A stretch of DNA of 64,000 nucleotides from Pelomonas sp. Root1237 (GTDB lineage: Bacteria; Pseudomonadota; Gammaproteobacteria; Burkholderiales; Burkholderiaceae_C), in NCBI RefSeq assembly GCF_001425055.1, contig NZ_LMDK01000017.1, positions 507,502 through 571,501 on the forward strand, written 5' to 3'. A model generated the notes under the pieces. It was not told the origin of the DNA, searched no databases, and saw nothing but the letters and a program-made list of their open reading frames with translations. This document shows positions 49,316 to 58,643 of the stretch, one piece after another. The translations under genes were made by a program, and so were the position numbers. The stretch's first letter is position 1, and each line of letters starts with the position of its first letter.

Positions 49316-52300
49316 TCAGCGCACCCCTGCCAGCAGGGCCGCATTGCCCCCAGCTGCCGCCGTGTTGACCGTCAGCGTCTGCTCGGCCGCGAAGCGGTAG
49401 AGCTGGCGCACATGGCCGGCGCCAGTGACCAGCGGCAAGATGGCCCCAGCCCGCGTGGCCAGGGCTTGCGCGAGCACATGGGCGGCCGCGGAGTCGGACG
49501 ATGCCAGCGCGACGCCAGCGAGCTGCGGCGCGGCGAGCAGCCCCGGCAGCGTCGCGTCGGGCAGTAGCGTCAGCGCGTTGACCGGCAGGCCGGCGCGCAG
49601 AAGGGCCTGGCGGGCGCGTTCGTCGCCGCCCAGCCAGATGGCGCTGTTGCCGGCCAGCAGGGCGCTGACGACCGCGGCCAGGCCCGCTTCGTCACGGCCG
49701 AGCACGGCGAAGACGCCCCGGGCGTGGTGGCGCAGCGTGTTGCTCTCGCCGGTCGGGCCGGGCAGCACGAGGTCGGCGAACTGCGCCTGCGCCGCGACGA
49801 ACAGGCCACGCAAGGCGAGAGCGGTCGGCGCGTCCAACGTGTCGGCAGCGCGACGCAGCGTGGCGATGCGCTCAAGCAGCGGCGTGTCGCGCCAACCGGC
49901 GTCGGCGGCAACGGCCAAGGCCTCGCTGCGGCCGTCCATCGCCAGCGTCGGCAGCGGCGCGTCGAGTTGCGGCTCGGCGCAGAAGCGGCGCAGGTAGTCG
50001 GGGCCGCCAGCCTTGGGGCCGGTGCCGGACAGGCCTTCGCCGCCAAAAGGCTGCACGCCCACCACCGCGCCGATGATGTTGCGGTTGACATAGACGTTGC
50101 CGATGCGCGCCTCGTCGGCCAGGCGCTGGGCGCGGCTGTCGATGCGCGTCTGGATGCCCAGCGTCAGGCCATAGCCCAGCGCGTTGATCTCCTTGATGAC
50201 GTCGTCGACCGAGTCGTCGAAGCGCACCACGTGCAGCACCGGGCCGAAGATCTCTTCGCCGAGGTGCGACACGCGCGGCAGCTCGAAGGCGACGGGGCGG
50301 ATCTGGCGCGGCATGGCCTCGGCCACCGGCGCCTCGGCCAGCAGCTTGGCGTCGCGCTTGAGGCGCTCGACATGCTTGCTGATGTTGGCATGGGCCTCGT
50401 CGTCGATGACGGGACCGACGTCGGTGGCCAGGTGCGCAGGCTGGCCGACATGCAGCTGCGACAACGCACCCTTGAGCATCTCGATGACACCCTCGGCAAT
50501 GCTGGACTGCACGCACAGCAGGCGCAGCGCCGAGCAGCGCTGGCCGGCGGAGCGGAAGGCCGATTGCACGACGGCGTCGATGACCTGTTCGGGCAGTGCC
50601 GTCGAGTCGACGACCATGGCATTGAGACCGCCGGTCTCGGCGATCAGCGGGATCGGCGAGTTGGGCTTGGCGGCGAGCGCCTTGTTGATGATCTGCGCGA
50701 CGACGGTGGAGCCGGTGAAGCAGACGCCGGCCGTGTGCGCATGGGCGACCAGACCGGCGCCGACGGTCTCGCCGGGGCCATGCAGCAGCGCCAGCGCACC
50801 GGCCGGCACGCCGGCGGCGTGCAGCAACTCAACCATCTTCAGCGCGACATAAGGCGTCTGCTCGGCGGGCTTGGCGGCCACCGCATTGCCGGCAACCAAC
50901 GCGGCGACGACCTGGCCGGCAAAGATGGCAAGCGGGAAGTTCCACGGGCTGATGCAGACGAAGACGCCGCGGCCCTGCATCAATGCCGGCTCGGCTTCGG
51001 CCTGGTCGGCGTAATAACGCAGGAAGTCCACGGCCTCGCGCACCTCGGCGACGCAGTCGGCCTGGGTCTTGAAGGCTTCCTTGACAAGCAGGGCGCAGAA
51101 CTCGGCCAGGCGGGCGTCGAGGTCGTCGGCGGCGCGGCGCAGGATGGTGGCGCGCTGGGCGACGGGCGTGGCGTTCCAGGCGGGGAAGCCGGCGTGCAGG
51201 CGGTTCATTGCGGAATCGACCTCGGCGGCGGAAGCCTCGGGAACGGCACGCACAGGCGTCGTCTCCAGCGCGACCTGCAGGGCCACGCGCTGGGCCGGCG
51301 CGGTCAGGTCGGCGCCTGTGGAGTTGGCGCGGCCGCGGCCTTCGCTGTCCAGGTAGAGGGCCGGCGGCAACGGCAGCGCGCTCGTCGCACGCACCTCGGC
51401 CAGCGGCGAGCCGAGCAGCTCGGGCACCTGCACGCTGGGGTCGGCCAACTGGTGCACGAAGGACGAGTTGGCGCCGTTTTCCAGCAGGCGGCGCACGAGA
51501 TAGGCCAGCAGGTCGCGATGCTCGCCGACCGGCGCATAGACGCGGCAGGGGATGCTGCCGTCCTTCAGCACCTCGCGGTAGACGCCCTCGCCCATGCCGT
51601 GCAGGCGCTGCATCTCGAACGGCGCGCCGGTGGCGCGGGCCATCTGCACGATGGCCGCGATGGTGCCGGCGTTGTGGCTGGCGAACTGCGGGTAGATGAC
51701 GTCGGCATGCTGGATCAGCGCGCGGGCGCAGGCCAGGTAGCTGACGTCGGTGTGCTGCTTGTGCGTGAACACCGGGTAGTGGGTCAGGCCCAGCTCCTGG
51801 GCGCGCTTGATCTCGCCATCCCAGTAGGCACCCTTGACCAGGCGCACCATGAAGCGCAGGCCATGCTTGCGCGCGATGGCCGCCACTTCATCGACGACCG
51901 CCAGCGCCCGCGACTGATAGGCCTGCACCGCCAGGCCGAAGCCGCGCCAGTGCGGGTAGTGGGTGGCGATACGCGCGGCCAGCGTGTCCAGCACATCCAG
52001 CGACAGCTCCAGGCGGTCGACCTCCTCGGCGTCGATGGTCAGGTTGATGTTGGCCTCGGCGGCCAGCTCGATGAGCGCCCACACACGCGGCAGCAGCTCG
52101 GCGAAGACGCGCTCGCGCTGCAGCACCTCGTAGCGGCTGAACAGGGCGCTGAGCTTGATGGAGATGCCGTCCGACGCCTCCGGCGACGCCGCGCGCTGGC
52201 CGGCGGCGATGGCCTTGATGGCGCCGACATAGGCCGCCTGATAGCGCAATGCATCGGCCTCGGTGCGGGCGCCTTCGCCGAGCATGTCGTAGCTGAAGCG

Positions 52301-52873
52301 CAGCTGCTTTTGCTGCTTGCGCGCCGAATCCGCCTCGCCCATCGCCTCATTGATGTTGCGGCCGAGCACGAACTGCCGGCCCAAGAGCTGGATGGCCCGT
52401 ACGGTGGCGGCCACCACGGTCTGCGCGCCCAGGCGCTTGAACAGGCCGCCGTCGTCATCCGCGCCCGGCAGGAAGCGCTTGGACATCGAGATGGCCGAGG
52501 CCGACAGCGCGGCCAGCATCTTGTGCGGGCTGCCTTCACTGGCGCCGTCGAAGTCGGCGCGGCCGAGCTGGTCGGCCGTCAGCGCAATGGCCGTGGGCGC
52601 GTCGGGCACCCGCAGCAGCGCCTCGGCCAGGCGCATCAGGGCCAGGCCTTCGGCGCTGGTGATGGGGTATTCGCGCAGCAGCGATTCCATGGCCCAGAAA
52701 GGCGCCGGGTTCTTGCGCACCTGCTCCACCCAGGGCGCGGCCATGGCGATGACGCCAGGCCAGTCCAGCGCACCGCCAACACGCTCGGCCAGGGCCTGCA
52801 CGACGCCGTGCTCGGCCCGGTAGGGATCGGGCAGGCGGGGCTGTTCGGTCGGGGCGACGAAGGGCGTGGGCAT
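49316..52873 (-). CDS. putA: Bifunctional proline dehydrogenase / pyrroline-5-carboxylate dehydrogenase
   Basis: This 1185-residue PutA oxidises proline to glutamate in two steps. It has an alpha-domain (about 30-130) and an FAD proline dehydrogenase barrel (about 150-460, with LNLTIDAEEVDRLELSLDVL and FMVRLVKGAYWDGEI). The aldehyde dehydrogenase follows (about 560-1000, with PWNFPLAIFAGQVVAALVAGNAV and catalytic Cys780 in SAGQRCSAL), then a C-terminal ALDH-like tail. There is no ribbon-helix-helix repressor domain at the N-terminus, and the divergent Lrp-type gene probably regulates it. ATG 52873 follows AGGAG. Confidence 0.95.
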   Translation of the reverse strand: MPTPFVAPTEQPRLPDPYRAEHGVVQALAERVGGALDWPGVIAMAAPWVEQVRKNPAPFWAMESLLREYPITSAEGLALMRLAEALLRVPDAPTAIALTADQLGRADFDGASEGSPHKMLAALSASAISMSKRFLPGADDDGGLFKRLGAQTVVAATVRAIQLLGRQFVLGRNINEAMGEADSARKQQKQLRFSYDMLGEGARTEADALRYQAAYVGAIKAIAAGQRAASPEASDGISIKLSALFSRYEVLQRERVFAELLPRVWALIELAAEANINLTIDAEEVDRLELSLDVLDTLAARIATHYPHWRGFGLAVQAYQSRALAVVDEVAAIARKHGLRFMVRLVKGAYWDGEIKRAQELGLTHYPVFTHKQHTDVSYLACARALIQHADVIYPQFASHNAGTIAAIVQMARATGAPFEMQRLHGMGEGVYREVLKDGSIPCRVYAPVGEHRDLLAYLVRRLLENGANSSFVHQLADPSVQVPELLGSPLAEVRATSALPLPPALYLDSEGRGRANSTGADLTAPAQRVALQVALETTPVRAVPEASAAEVDSAMNRLHAGFPAWNATPVAQRATILRRAADDLDARLAEFCALLVKEAFKTQADCVAEVREAVDFLRYYADQAEAEPALMQGRGVFVCISPWNFPLAIFAGQVVAALVAGNAVAAKPAEQTPYVALKMVELLHAAGVPAGALALLHGPGETVGAGLVAHAHTAGVCFTGSTVVAQIINKALAAKPNSPIPLIAETGGLNAMVVDSTALPEQVIDAVVQSAFRSAGQRCSALRLLCVQSSIAEGVIEMLKGALSQLHVGQPAHLATDVGPVIDDEAHANISKHVERLKRDAKLLAEAPVAEAMPRQIRPVAFELPRVSHLGEEIFGPVLHVVRFDDSVDDVIKEINALGYGLTLGIQTRIDSRAQRLADEARIGNVYVNRNIIGAVVGVQPFGGEGLSGTGPKAGGPDYLRRFCAEPQLDAPLPTLAMDGRSEALAVAADAGWRDTPLLERIATLRRAADTLDAPTALALRGLFVAAQAQFADLVLPGPTGESNTLRHHARGVFAVLGRDEAGLAAVVSALLAGNSAIWLGGDERARQALLRAGLPVNALTLLPDATLPGLLAAPQLAGVALASSDSAAAHVLAQALATRAGAILPLVTGAGHVRQLYRFAAEQTLTVNTAAAGGNAALLAGVR

Positions 52874-52915
52874 GGCAGAGCTCCTGGTGAGGTTTCGCAC
52901 TCTATCGACGCTTCA

Positions 52916-52933
52916 CTTGGATTAAATTCCAAG
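52916..52933. promoter_or_regulatory. Lrp/PutR-type operator between putA and its regulator
   Basis: CTTGGA-TTAAAT-TCCAAG is an 18-base dyad with perfect 6-base arms and an AT-rich centre, midway in the 89-base gap between the divergent genes. The form fits Lrp-family sites. Confidence 0.65.
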
Positions 52934-52962
52934 GATTACAGGAACGGCCGACAAAAATCCAG

Positions 52963-53433
52963 ATGGACGACGAAACCAAACTCGACAAGATCGACGCCCG
53001 CATCTTGCGCGTGCTGCAGGCCGATGGGCGTATTTCCAACCTCAAGCTGGCTGAAGCCGTACACCTGTCGCCCACCGCCGTGCTGGAGCGCGTCAAGCGC
53101 CTGACCCGCGACGGCTACATCCTCGGCTACGAGGCGCGGCTGAACCCGGCCAAGCTCGGCGCGGCCATGCTGGTCTTCATCGAGGTGCACCTGGACCGCA
53201 CGGTGATGGACGTGATGGACAACTTCAAGGCCGCCGTCCAGGCCCGCGCCGAGATCCTGGAATGCCACCTGGTGGCCGGCGGCTTCGACTATCTGCTCAA
53301 GACGCGGGTGCGGGATATGGGCGCGTATCGGGAGTTCATTGGCAGCGTGATCTGGACGCTGCCGGGGGTAAGGGAGACGCGGACGTATGCGGTGATGGAG
53401 GAGGTGAAGGCGACGAATGCGCTGGCGTTCTGA
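52963..53433 (+). CDS. putR: Lrp/AsnC-family regulator, probable proline-responsive PutR
   Basis: This 156-residue protein has the Lrp helix-turn-helix (LDKIDARILRVLQADGRISNLKLAEAVHLSPTAVLERVKRL) and an AsnC ligand-binding (RAM) domain with LVFIEVHLDRTVMDVMDNF and ECHLVAGGFDYLLKTRVRD. It diverges from putA and is separated by an AT-centred dyad. By analogy with PutR/BkdR-type proteins it should activate putA in response to proline. The target is inferred from position. Confidence 0.88.
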   Translation: MDDETKLDKIDARILRVLQADGRISNLKLAEAVHLSPTAVLERVKRLTRDGYILGYEARLNPAKLGAAMLVFIEVHLDRTVMDVMDNFKAAVQARAEILECHLVAGGFDYLLKTRVRDMGAYREFIGSVIWTLPGVRETRTYAVMEEVKATNALAF

Positions 53434-53502
53434 AGTGCTTGCCTTTGCAGGTGGCCATCCGGCGCCTTCTCGGGCCTCCAACCGGAAAGTCCTGTCAAAA
53501 GG

Positions 53503-53925
53503 TCAGATGCCGACGTAGGTGCCCAAGCCAGGGATGACTTTGGAAAGCACAGGGCTAAACGCTATGGCGCCCAGGAGCACGTAGCCGATAAGGAAGATTG
53601 GATACGTGGTAACTGCCGTCTTCACACTGAGAAACTCACTCTCCAGGCCTTTCAACAACACCCTGGCTTTCTCATCGACCTTGGCGAGTTTGCGCAGCCG
53701 AAGAATCTCGGCTGGGAAAAGGTGACTCCCCTTGTATCGAACGAAAGACAGCACCGCGATGCTGAACCAGGCGTTGACAACTGGCGTCTTGGTTCCGAGG
53801 CAGGCCAGCGCGAAGGTGAACGCGACGAGGCCGAAACCCATGTTCAGGAAATCGGCCCATTTTTCGAAGCGCTCGCGAAGCTCGGTGAGGTACTCGTCAG
53901 TGATCGTGATCGCTTCCATCGTCAT
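53503..53925 (-). CDS. Hypothetical membrane protein, 140 aa
   Basis: An N-terminal acidic helix (ITDEYLTELRERFEKWADFLN) is followed by two membrane segments (GLVAFTFALACLG; WFSIAVLSFVRY), a charged cytoplasmic helix region and two more hydrophobic stretches (AVTTYPIFLIGYVLLGAIAF; VIPGLGTYVG). ATG 53925 follows ACAAGG at a good distance; a second Met lies two codons on. No family recognised. Codon usage is less GC-biased than the flanking genes, so acquisition is possible. Confidence 0.65.
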   Translation of the reverse strand: MTMEAITITDEYLTELRERFEKWADFLNMGFGLVAFTFALACLGTKTPVVNAWFSIAVLSFVRYKGSHLFPAEILRLRKLAKVDEKARVLLKGLESEFLSVKTAVTTYPIFLIGYVLLGAIAFSPVLSKVIPGLGTYVGI

Positions 53926-54150
53926 GTGGCCTTGTGAAGATCTCGAATTTGGTGTCGAACGCATAGGTTGCCACTCGTGACGCGCGCCCAGCAGTCGCAC
54001 CGTCGAAGAGACAGTTGCCGGACCAGTTGCGCGAACGCGTTCCCATGATGCACTGCACCAGCCGGCAGACGATGTCCTCGAGTCGACGACCGCGCTGCCG
54101 TTCGAAGGCCGGGTAAATCGGGCGCGGGAGACGCCGACGCAGCTTGGACA
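53926..54150. other. Intergenic region, possibly remains of a gene
   Basis: On the reverse strand a frame runs from near 54247 to 53897 and reads protein-like in its last 60 codons (RRLEDIVCRLVQCIMGTRSRNW and onward). It has no credible start and overlaps the start of the membrane protein. It may be an eroded gene or chance. No promoter was identified for the propeller-GGDEF gene. Confidence 0.3.
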
Positions 54151-57100
54151 ATGAAAACCATGCCGCCAACGTTCCACCGCACACTGACGCTGGCGCTTTG
54201 CCTGCTGACCGCGTTGACCGGAGGAGTGGCCACAGCCCAGCCTCCATTGAGCGCGCTGGAGCCCCAGTTTGCCAACGTCCCGGTGCCGCGCGACGTGGTC
54301 GGCAGCCTGGCGCAAGACAAACAAGGCCTGATCTGGATCGGCACCAGCGACGGTCTGGCGCGCTACGACGGCTACCGCCTGCGCCCCATCGAACGCGAAG
54401 GCGCCACGCCGGTGCAGCGCAACCTGGGCTGGGTGCGCTCGCTGGCCCCCGCCGCAGACGGCGGCATGTGGATAGGCACCGAGGTCAACGGCCTGGCGCG
54501 CTACGAACCTGCGTTCGACCGCGTGCGCATGCTGGGCAGCGGCAGCGAGCGCGCCACGCCCATCCGCGCGCTGGCGGAGGACGACGCCGGCCGGGTCTGG
54601 GTCGGCACACTGGGTCAGGGCCTGCTGCGCTTTGAGCCGAAAACCGCGCGCTTCGAGATCGAGCCGCTGCGCGTCGACGGCGCAACCGAGCGCCGCGTGC
54701 TGGCGCTGGCCGTGGGCCGCGACGGCGCGCTGTGGGCCGGCCACTGGCGGGGCCTAGCCCGGCGCGACCTGCAGGGCGGCTGGGCGGCGCTGGCCTTGCC
54801 CGACAACGCCATCATCGGCATCAGCACCTTGCTGGAGGACCGCGCGGGCCGGCTCTGGTTCGGCAGCGTGGACGGCCGCGTCGGCCGCATCGAGGCGAAC
54901 GGCCAGCCGCGCTGGCTGGCGGCGCGCTTCAAGGGGGGCGTGCAGGCGCTGGCGCAGAGCGCCGACGGCACGGTCTGGGCCGGCCTGAACGACGGCATCG
55001 CCTGGCTGGACGGCGACAGCGGCGCGCTGCTGCGCCAGTTGCGCCACAACCCCCATCTGCCCGGCGGCCTGGCCGGCAATGACGTCAACGTGCTGCTGCG
55101 CGACCAGACCGGCACCATGTGGGTGGGCGGCTACGGCGTGGGCTTGCAGCGCCACCAGCAGCACCCGGCACTGGCCGTGCGCGGCCCCGACGCCGACCCC
55201 CGCAGCCCCCTGGCCAGCAGCGACCTGCGCGGCCTGCTGCCCCGCCGTGACGGCCTGCTGATGGTGGCCACGCACAGCGGCCCGGTGGCCCTGCTGGACG
55301 CGCAGCTGCGCACCGTCGGCGGCTGGCCGCGTGAGGCCGACACGCCGGTGGACAACCTCGCCGAGGGGCCGGATGGCAGCGTCTGGCTGGTGGCCAACGG
55401 CCGCCTGGAGCGCCGCGAACCGCGCAGCGCCCGACTGCTCGCCAGCTGGGCGCTGGAGGGCGGCCGCGCGCATCGCGTGCTGGTATTACCGAGTGGTGAA
55501 GTCTGGGTGGGCATGCAGGACGGGCTCTACCGCCTGCCTTCGCCCCAGGCCCGCATCGAGCGCGTGCGCCGCGCAGATGGCGAGCCGCTGCGCGGCGGCG
55601 TGCATGCGCTGCGCGTGGAGGCCCGCAACGGCCAACTCTGGGTCGGCGCGCTGGCCGGCCTGTTCCGCTGGGACGGCCAGCGCCTGGCCGAGGTGCAGGG
55701 CGCGCCCGGCGAGGCGCTGGGCTTTCCTGCCGTGCTCGGTCTGCTGCACACCCGCGACGGCAGCCTTTACGTGGACACCGCCGTCAGCGGCCTGCACCGG
55801 CTCAAGGGCTACGACGAACAGGGCCGCGCGCGCTTCGAACGCATCAGCGAGCGCATGGGGGCGCCGGGCCGGCCCTTCGGCGTCAACCTGCACGAGGACG
55901 CCAAGGGCCGGGTATGGAGCCAGCAATCCGTCTACGACCCGAACGCCAACCGCCTGGACGAACTCTCCGGCGCCGAGGGCCCGCCGATGGGCACGCCGCG
56001 CTTCTTCGCCGACGCCGCCCTGCCCGACGGCCGCCTGCTCTTCTGCGGCAGCCGCGGCCTGCTCGTCATCGAGCCGCTGGCCTTCATGCCTTCGCGCTAT
56101 GCGCCGCCGGTGGTCGTCAGCAGCCTGCGCCGCGACGGCCAGCTCTTCCAGCCGGACCAGGACCTGAAGCAAGGCTTGAAGCTGCCGGCCGGTACCCGCA
56201 GTGTGGCCGTCGAGTTCGCCGCACTGGACTACATCGACCCGGCCAAGCTGCGCTACATGATGCGCCTGGCGGGCTGGGACGCCGAATGGACGTTCACCGA
56301 CGCCAGTGCCCGCTTCGCGAGCTATGGCGGCCTGCCGCCGGGCCGCTATCGGCTGGAGGTGTACGCCACCAACCATCACGGCGTGTGGGGCGACCGCCCG
56401 CTGCTGCTCGACATCGAGCTGCTGCCGGCCTGGTGGCAGACGCGCTGGGCCCAGGCGGCCGCCGCGCTTTCTTTACTGGGCTTGGCCTGGCTGCTGTTGC
56501 GCTGGGGTGTGGCGAGGCGCACCGCACAGCTGCGCCGACGCGAAACGGCGCTGCAAGCCCTGGTGGAGCAGCGCACCACGGAGTTGCGCGAGGCCAGCAC
56601 CACCGACCCGCTGACCGGCCTGCGCAACCGCCGCTACCTGGACTCGCGGGTCACCTCGGACCTGCAGCTCTGCCTGCGCCACTACACCGAGCCGCGCCAC
56701 AGCAACCCCGACCGCCACCGCGACGACGAAGCCGACCTGCTCGTCATGCTGATGGACCTCGATCACTTCAAGCGCATCAACGACCGCCACGGCCACACCG
56801 CGGGCGACCAGGTGCTGGTTGAGTTCGCCCGCCGGCTGCGCATGGTCTTCCGCGAGAGCGACGTGCTGGTGCGTTGGGGCGGCGAGGAATTCCTGGCCCT
56901 GGCCCGCGGCGGCGCACGCAGCGGCGCCACCGAGCTGGCGGCACGCTTCAACGCCGTCGTGCGCGAGCAGGCCTTCACGCTGGCCGACGGCCGCACGCTG
57001 CCGGTCACCGTGTCCATCGGCTTCGCCGTCTTCCCTCTCGACCCCGAAGCGCCTCGGGCCTGGGATTGGGACGCCACGCTGAGCCTGGCCGATGCCGCCC

Positions 57101-57237
57101 TCTATGCCGCCAAGGCGCAAGGCCGCGACGGCTACCTGGGCGTGCTGCGCGCCGATGGCCTGCGGCCCGATGAACTGGCCCTGGACGCCGACACCTGGCC
57201 GGACGAGCCGCGGCTGCAGGTGCGGCGCAGCGACTGA
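54151..57237 (+). CDS. Periplasmic propeller sensor with cytoplasmic diguanylate cyclase
   Basis: This 1028-residue protein has four parts. There is a signal peptide and about 14 regulator-propeller repeats (WIGTSDGLARYDGYR, WVGTLGQGLLRFEP, VWVGMQDGLYRL) over residues 40-640. A Y_Y_Y domain follows (about 660-755). One membrane helix (about 763-785) precedes a GGDEF domain (about 825-1000) with active site GGEEF (910-914) and an inhibitory RESD site at 901-904, the correct five residues before. It should make cyclic-di-GMP in response to an external ligand. The domain order is like hybrid propeller sensors but with GGDEF as output. Confidence 0.92.
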   Translation: MKTMPPTFHRTLTLALCLLTALTGGVATAQPPLSALEPQFANVPVPRDVVGSLAQDKQGLIWIGTSDGLARYDGYRLRPIEREGATPVQRNLGWVRSLAPAADGGMWIGTEVNGLARYEPAFDRVRMLGSGSERATPIRALAEDDAGRVWVGTLGQGLLRFEPKTARFEIEPLRVDGATERRVLALAVGRDGALWAGHWRGLARRDLQGGWAALALPDNAIIGISTLLEDRAGRLWFGSVDGRVGRIEANGQPRWLAARFKGGVQALAQSADGTVWAGLNDGIAWLDGDSGALLRQLRHNPHLPGGLAGNDVNVLLRDQTGTMWVGGYGVGLQRHQQHPALAVRGPDADPRSPLASSDLRGLLPRRDGLLMVATHSGPVALLDAQLRTVGGWPREADTPVDNLAEGPDGSVWLVANGRLERREPRSARLLASWALEGGRAHRVLVLPSGEVWVGMQDGLYRLPSPQARIERVRRADGEPLRGGVHALRVEARNGQLWVGALAGLFRWDGQRLAEVQGAPGEALGFPAVLGLLHTRDGSLYVDTAVSGLHRLKGYDEQGRARFERISERMGAPGRPFGVNLHEDAKGRVWSQQSVYDPNANRLDELSGAEGPPMGTPRFFADAALPDGRLLFCGSRGLLVIEPLAFMPSRYAPPVVVSSLRRDGQLFQPDQDLKQGLKLPAGTRSVAVEFAALDYIDPAKLRYMMRLAGWDAEWTFTDASARFASYGGLPPGRYRLEVYATNHHGVWGDRPLLLDIELLPAWWQTRWAQAAAALSLLGLAWLLLRWGVARRTAQLRRRETALQALVEQRTTELREASTTDPLTGLRNRRYLDSRVTSDLQLCLRHYTEPRHSNPDRHRDDEADLLVMLMDLDHFKRINDRHGHTAGDQVLVEFARRLRMVFRESDVLVRWGGEEFLALARGGARSGATELAARFNAVVREQAFTLADGRTLPVTVSIGFAVFPLDPEAPRAWDWDATLSLADAALYAAKAQGRDGYLGVLRADGLRPDELALDADTWPDEPRLQVRRSD

Positions 57238-57302
57238 GCGCCAAGGCGGGCGGCGAGCGTGGCCAGCGCCGCAAAATGCGCGTTTTCAAGTCGACCCACC
57301 CC

Positions 57303-57830
57303 ATGATGCATCGCACCCTCACGCTGACGGCCTGCCTGCTGGCCAGCTTCGCCGCCGAGGCCGTGTCAACGACCGCGCAGATCACCGCCCAGTCGGCGCT
57401 GCTGGGCGTGCAACTGGCCGCCAAGCAGCGTGAGGCCAAGGGCGGCCTGCCCGCCGCGCAGAACGCCTGCATCCAGGCCCTGCAGCCCAGCGAGTTCTAC
57501 GAGACGACCGAACGGGTGGTCACGATGTCGCTGAGTGCCAGCGAAGTTGCGGCGGCCGACCGGTTTTTCAGTTCGGTCCCGGGACACAAATACGCCAGGC
57601 ACGGCTTGCTGGGCATCTACACCGCCCTGGGCGAAAAGGCCCCCGAGCCGCTGCCCGCCATTTCGGCAGCCGAAGTCAAGGCCATCGAAGCCTTTGCCGC
57701 CTCGCCGGCCGGGCAAGCCCTGTTCACCCGCCAGGTCCTGCAATCCCCGGCGGCCCGCGAAGCCTATGACGGCCGCGCCCGTGAGCTGGTCACGCGCTGC
57801 CAGGCCGTCAAGCCGGATCGCGCGGACTGA
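57303..57830 (+). CDS. Exported DUF2059-like protein, 175 aa
   Basis: A signal peptide (MMHRTLTLTACLLASFAAEA) precedes a helical protein with LQPSEFYETTERVVTMSLSASEVAAADRFFSSVPGHKYAR and EVKAIEAFAASPAGQALF. The small motif LTRQVLQSPAARE and the F-x-S-P-x-G pattern are like DUF2059. It starts 66 bases after the GGDEF gene on the same strand, so it could be co-transcribed. The function is unknown. A start at 57276 would give a charged, unnatural n-region. Confidence 0.7.
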   Translation: MMHRTLTLTACLLASFAAEAVSTTAQITAQSALLGVQLAAKQREAKGGLPAAQNACIQALQPSEFYETTERVVTMSLSASEVAAADRFFSSVPGHKYARHGLLGIYTALGEKAPEPLPAISAAEVKAIEAFAASPAGQALFTRQVLQSPAAREAYDGRARELVTRCQAVKPDRAD

Positions 57831-57860
57831 CGTGGGTCTCGCGAGCTGGGCGCGCGACGC

Positions 57861-58556
57861 TCAGCCCAGGTGCTTGCCAAAGAACCGCATCGCCCGGTCC
57901 CACGCCTGCTGCGCCCACACCGCGTCGTACTGCGTCTTGGCAATGCGCCCTGGCCCCTGCGCCGTCTCGTTGGCAAAGGCATGGTGGGCCAGATAGCGGT
58001 GGCCTTCGTAGCGCACACCGACCTCGGCGAACTTCGCTTCCAGGCTGTCCACGCCGGCAATCGGGAAGGATTCATCCTGCGTGGCCCAGTGGGCCTGCAG
58101 CGGCATCTTGATCTTGCTGGCGTCTACATATTCCAGCGGCGGCATGCCGTACCAGATCACGGCGGCGTCGGCCTCGGGCACCATCGTCGCGGCCAGCACG
58201 GTCAGCGCGCCGCCCATGCAATAGCCGGTCACGCCGACCTTGCCGCTGCCCAGCTTCAGGTCCTTGAGGTAGTGCACCGCGCCGCGCACGTCCTGCGAGG
58301 CGGCGTCGCCAAAGTTCAGGTCCGTCATCAGATGGCCGGCTTCCTCGGCCTCGACGGTGCTCTTGCCGCGGTAGAGGTCGGGCACCAGCGCCGTGAAGCC
58401 GGCCAGCGCAAAGCGATCGGCCACGCCACGGATCTGGTCGTTCAGGCCCCACCATTCCTGGATGACCACCACGGCGCCCAAGGGCTGGGCGGCCTCGGCG
58501 AGATAGCCGGACACAGGGGCGCCATCGGGGCGCTTGAACTGGACGGTCTGGGCCAT
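57861..58556 (-). CDS. Dienelactone hydrolase family protein
   Basis: This 231-residue enzyme has the DLH fold: VVVIQEWWGLNDQIRGVADRFALAGFTALVPDLYRGK, nucleophile Cys in VTGYCMGGALT, acid in HWATQDESFP and the His in RYLAHHAFAN. The Cys-Asp-His triad is that of true dienelactone hydrolases (carboxymethylenebutenolidase), which open lactones from chlorocatechol pathways. No other aromatic-degradation gene is adjacent, so a housekeeping lactonase role is as likely. Confidence 0.92.
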   Translation of the reverse strand: MAQTVQFKRPDGAPVSGYLAEAAQPLGAVVVIQEWWGLNDQIRGVADRFALAGFTALVPDLYRGKSTVEAEEAGHLMTDLNFGDAASQDVRGAVHYLKDLKLGSGKVGVTGYCMGGALTVLAATMVPEADAAVIWYGMPPLEYVDASKIKMPLQAHWATQDESFPIAGVDSLEAKFAEVGVRYEGHRYLAHHAFANETAQGPGRIAKTQYDAVWAQQAWDRAMRFFGKHLG

Positions 58557-58643
58557 GCGTGTCTCCTGAAAAGCGGCAGCCTAACCTGCGCGACACGGGG
58601 TTTTCCCCGGGGCGGCGAGAATGCCCCCTTGAAGCCCCACACC

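Noticed and set aside
53897-54247. Reverse frame of 116 codons before the GGDEF gene
   Set aside because: The end is somewhat protein-like, but the start overlaps the GGDEF signal peptide and no ribosome site exists. Kept only as a note on the intergenic region.
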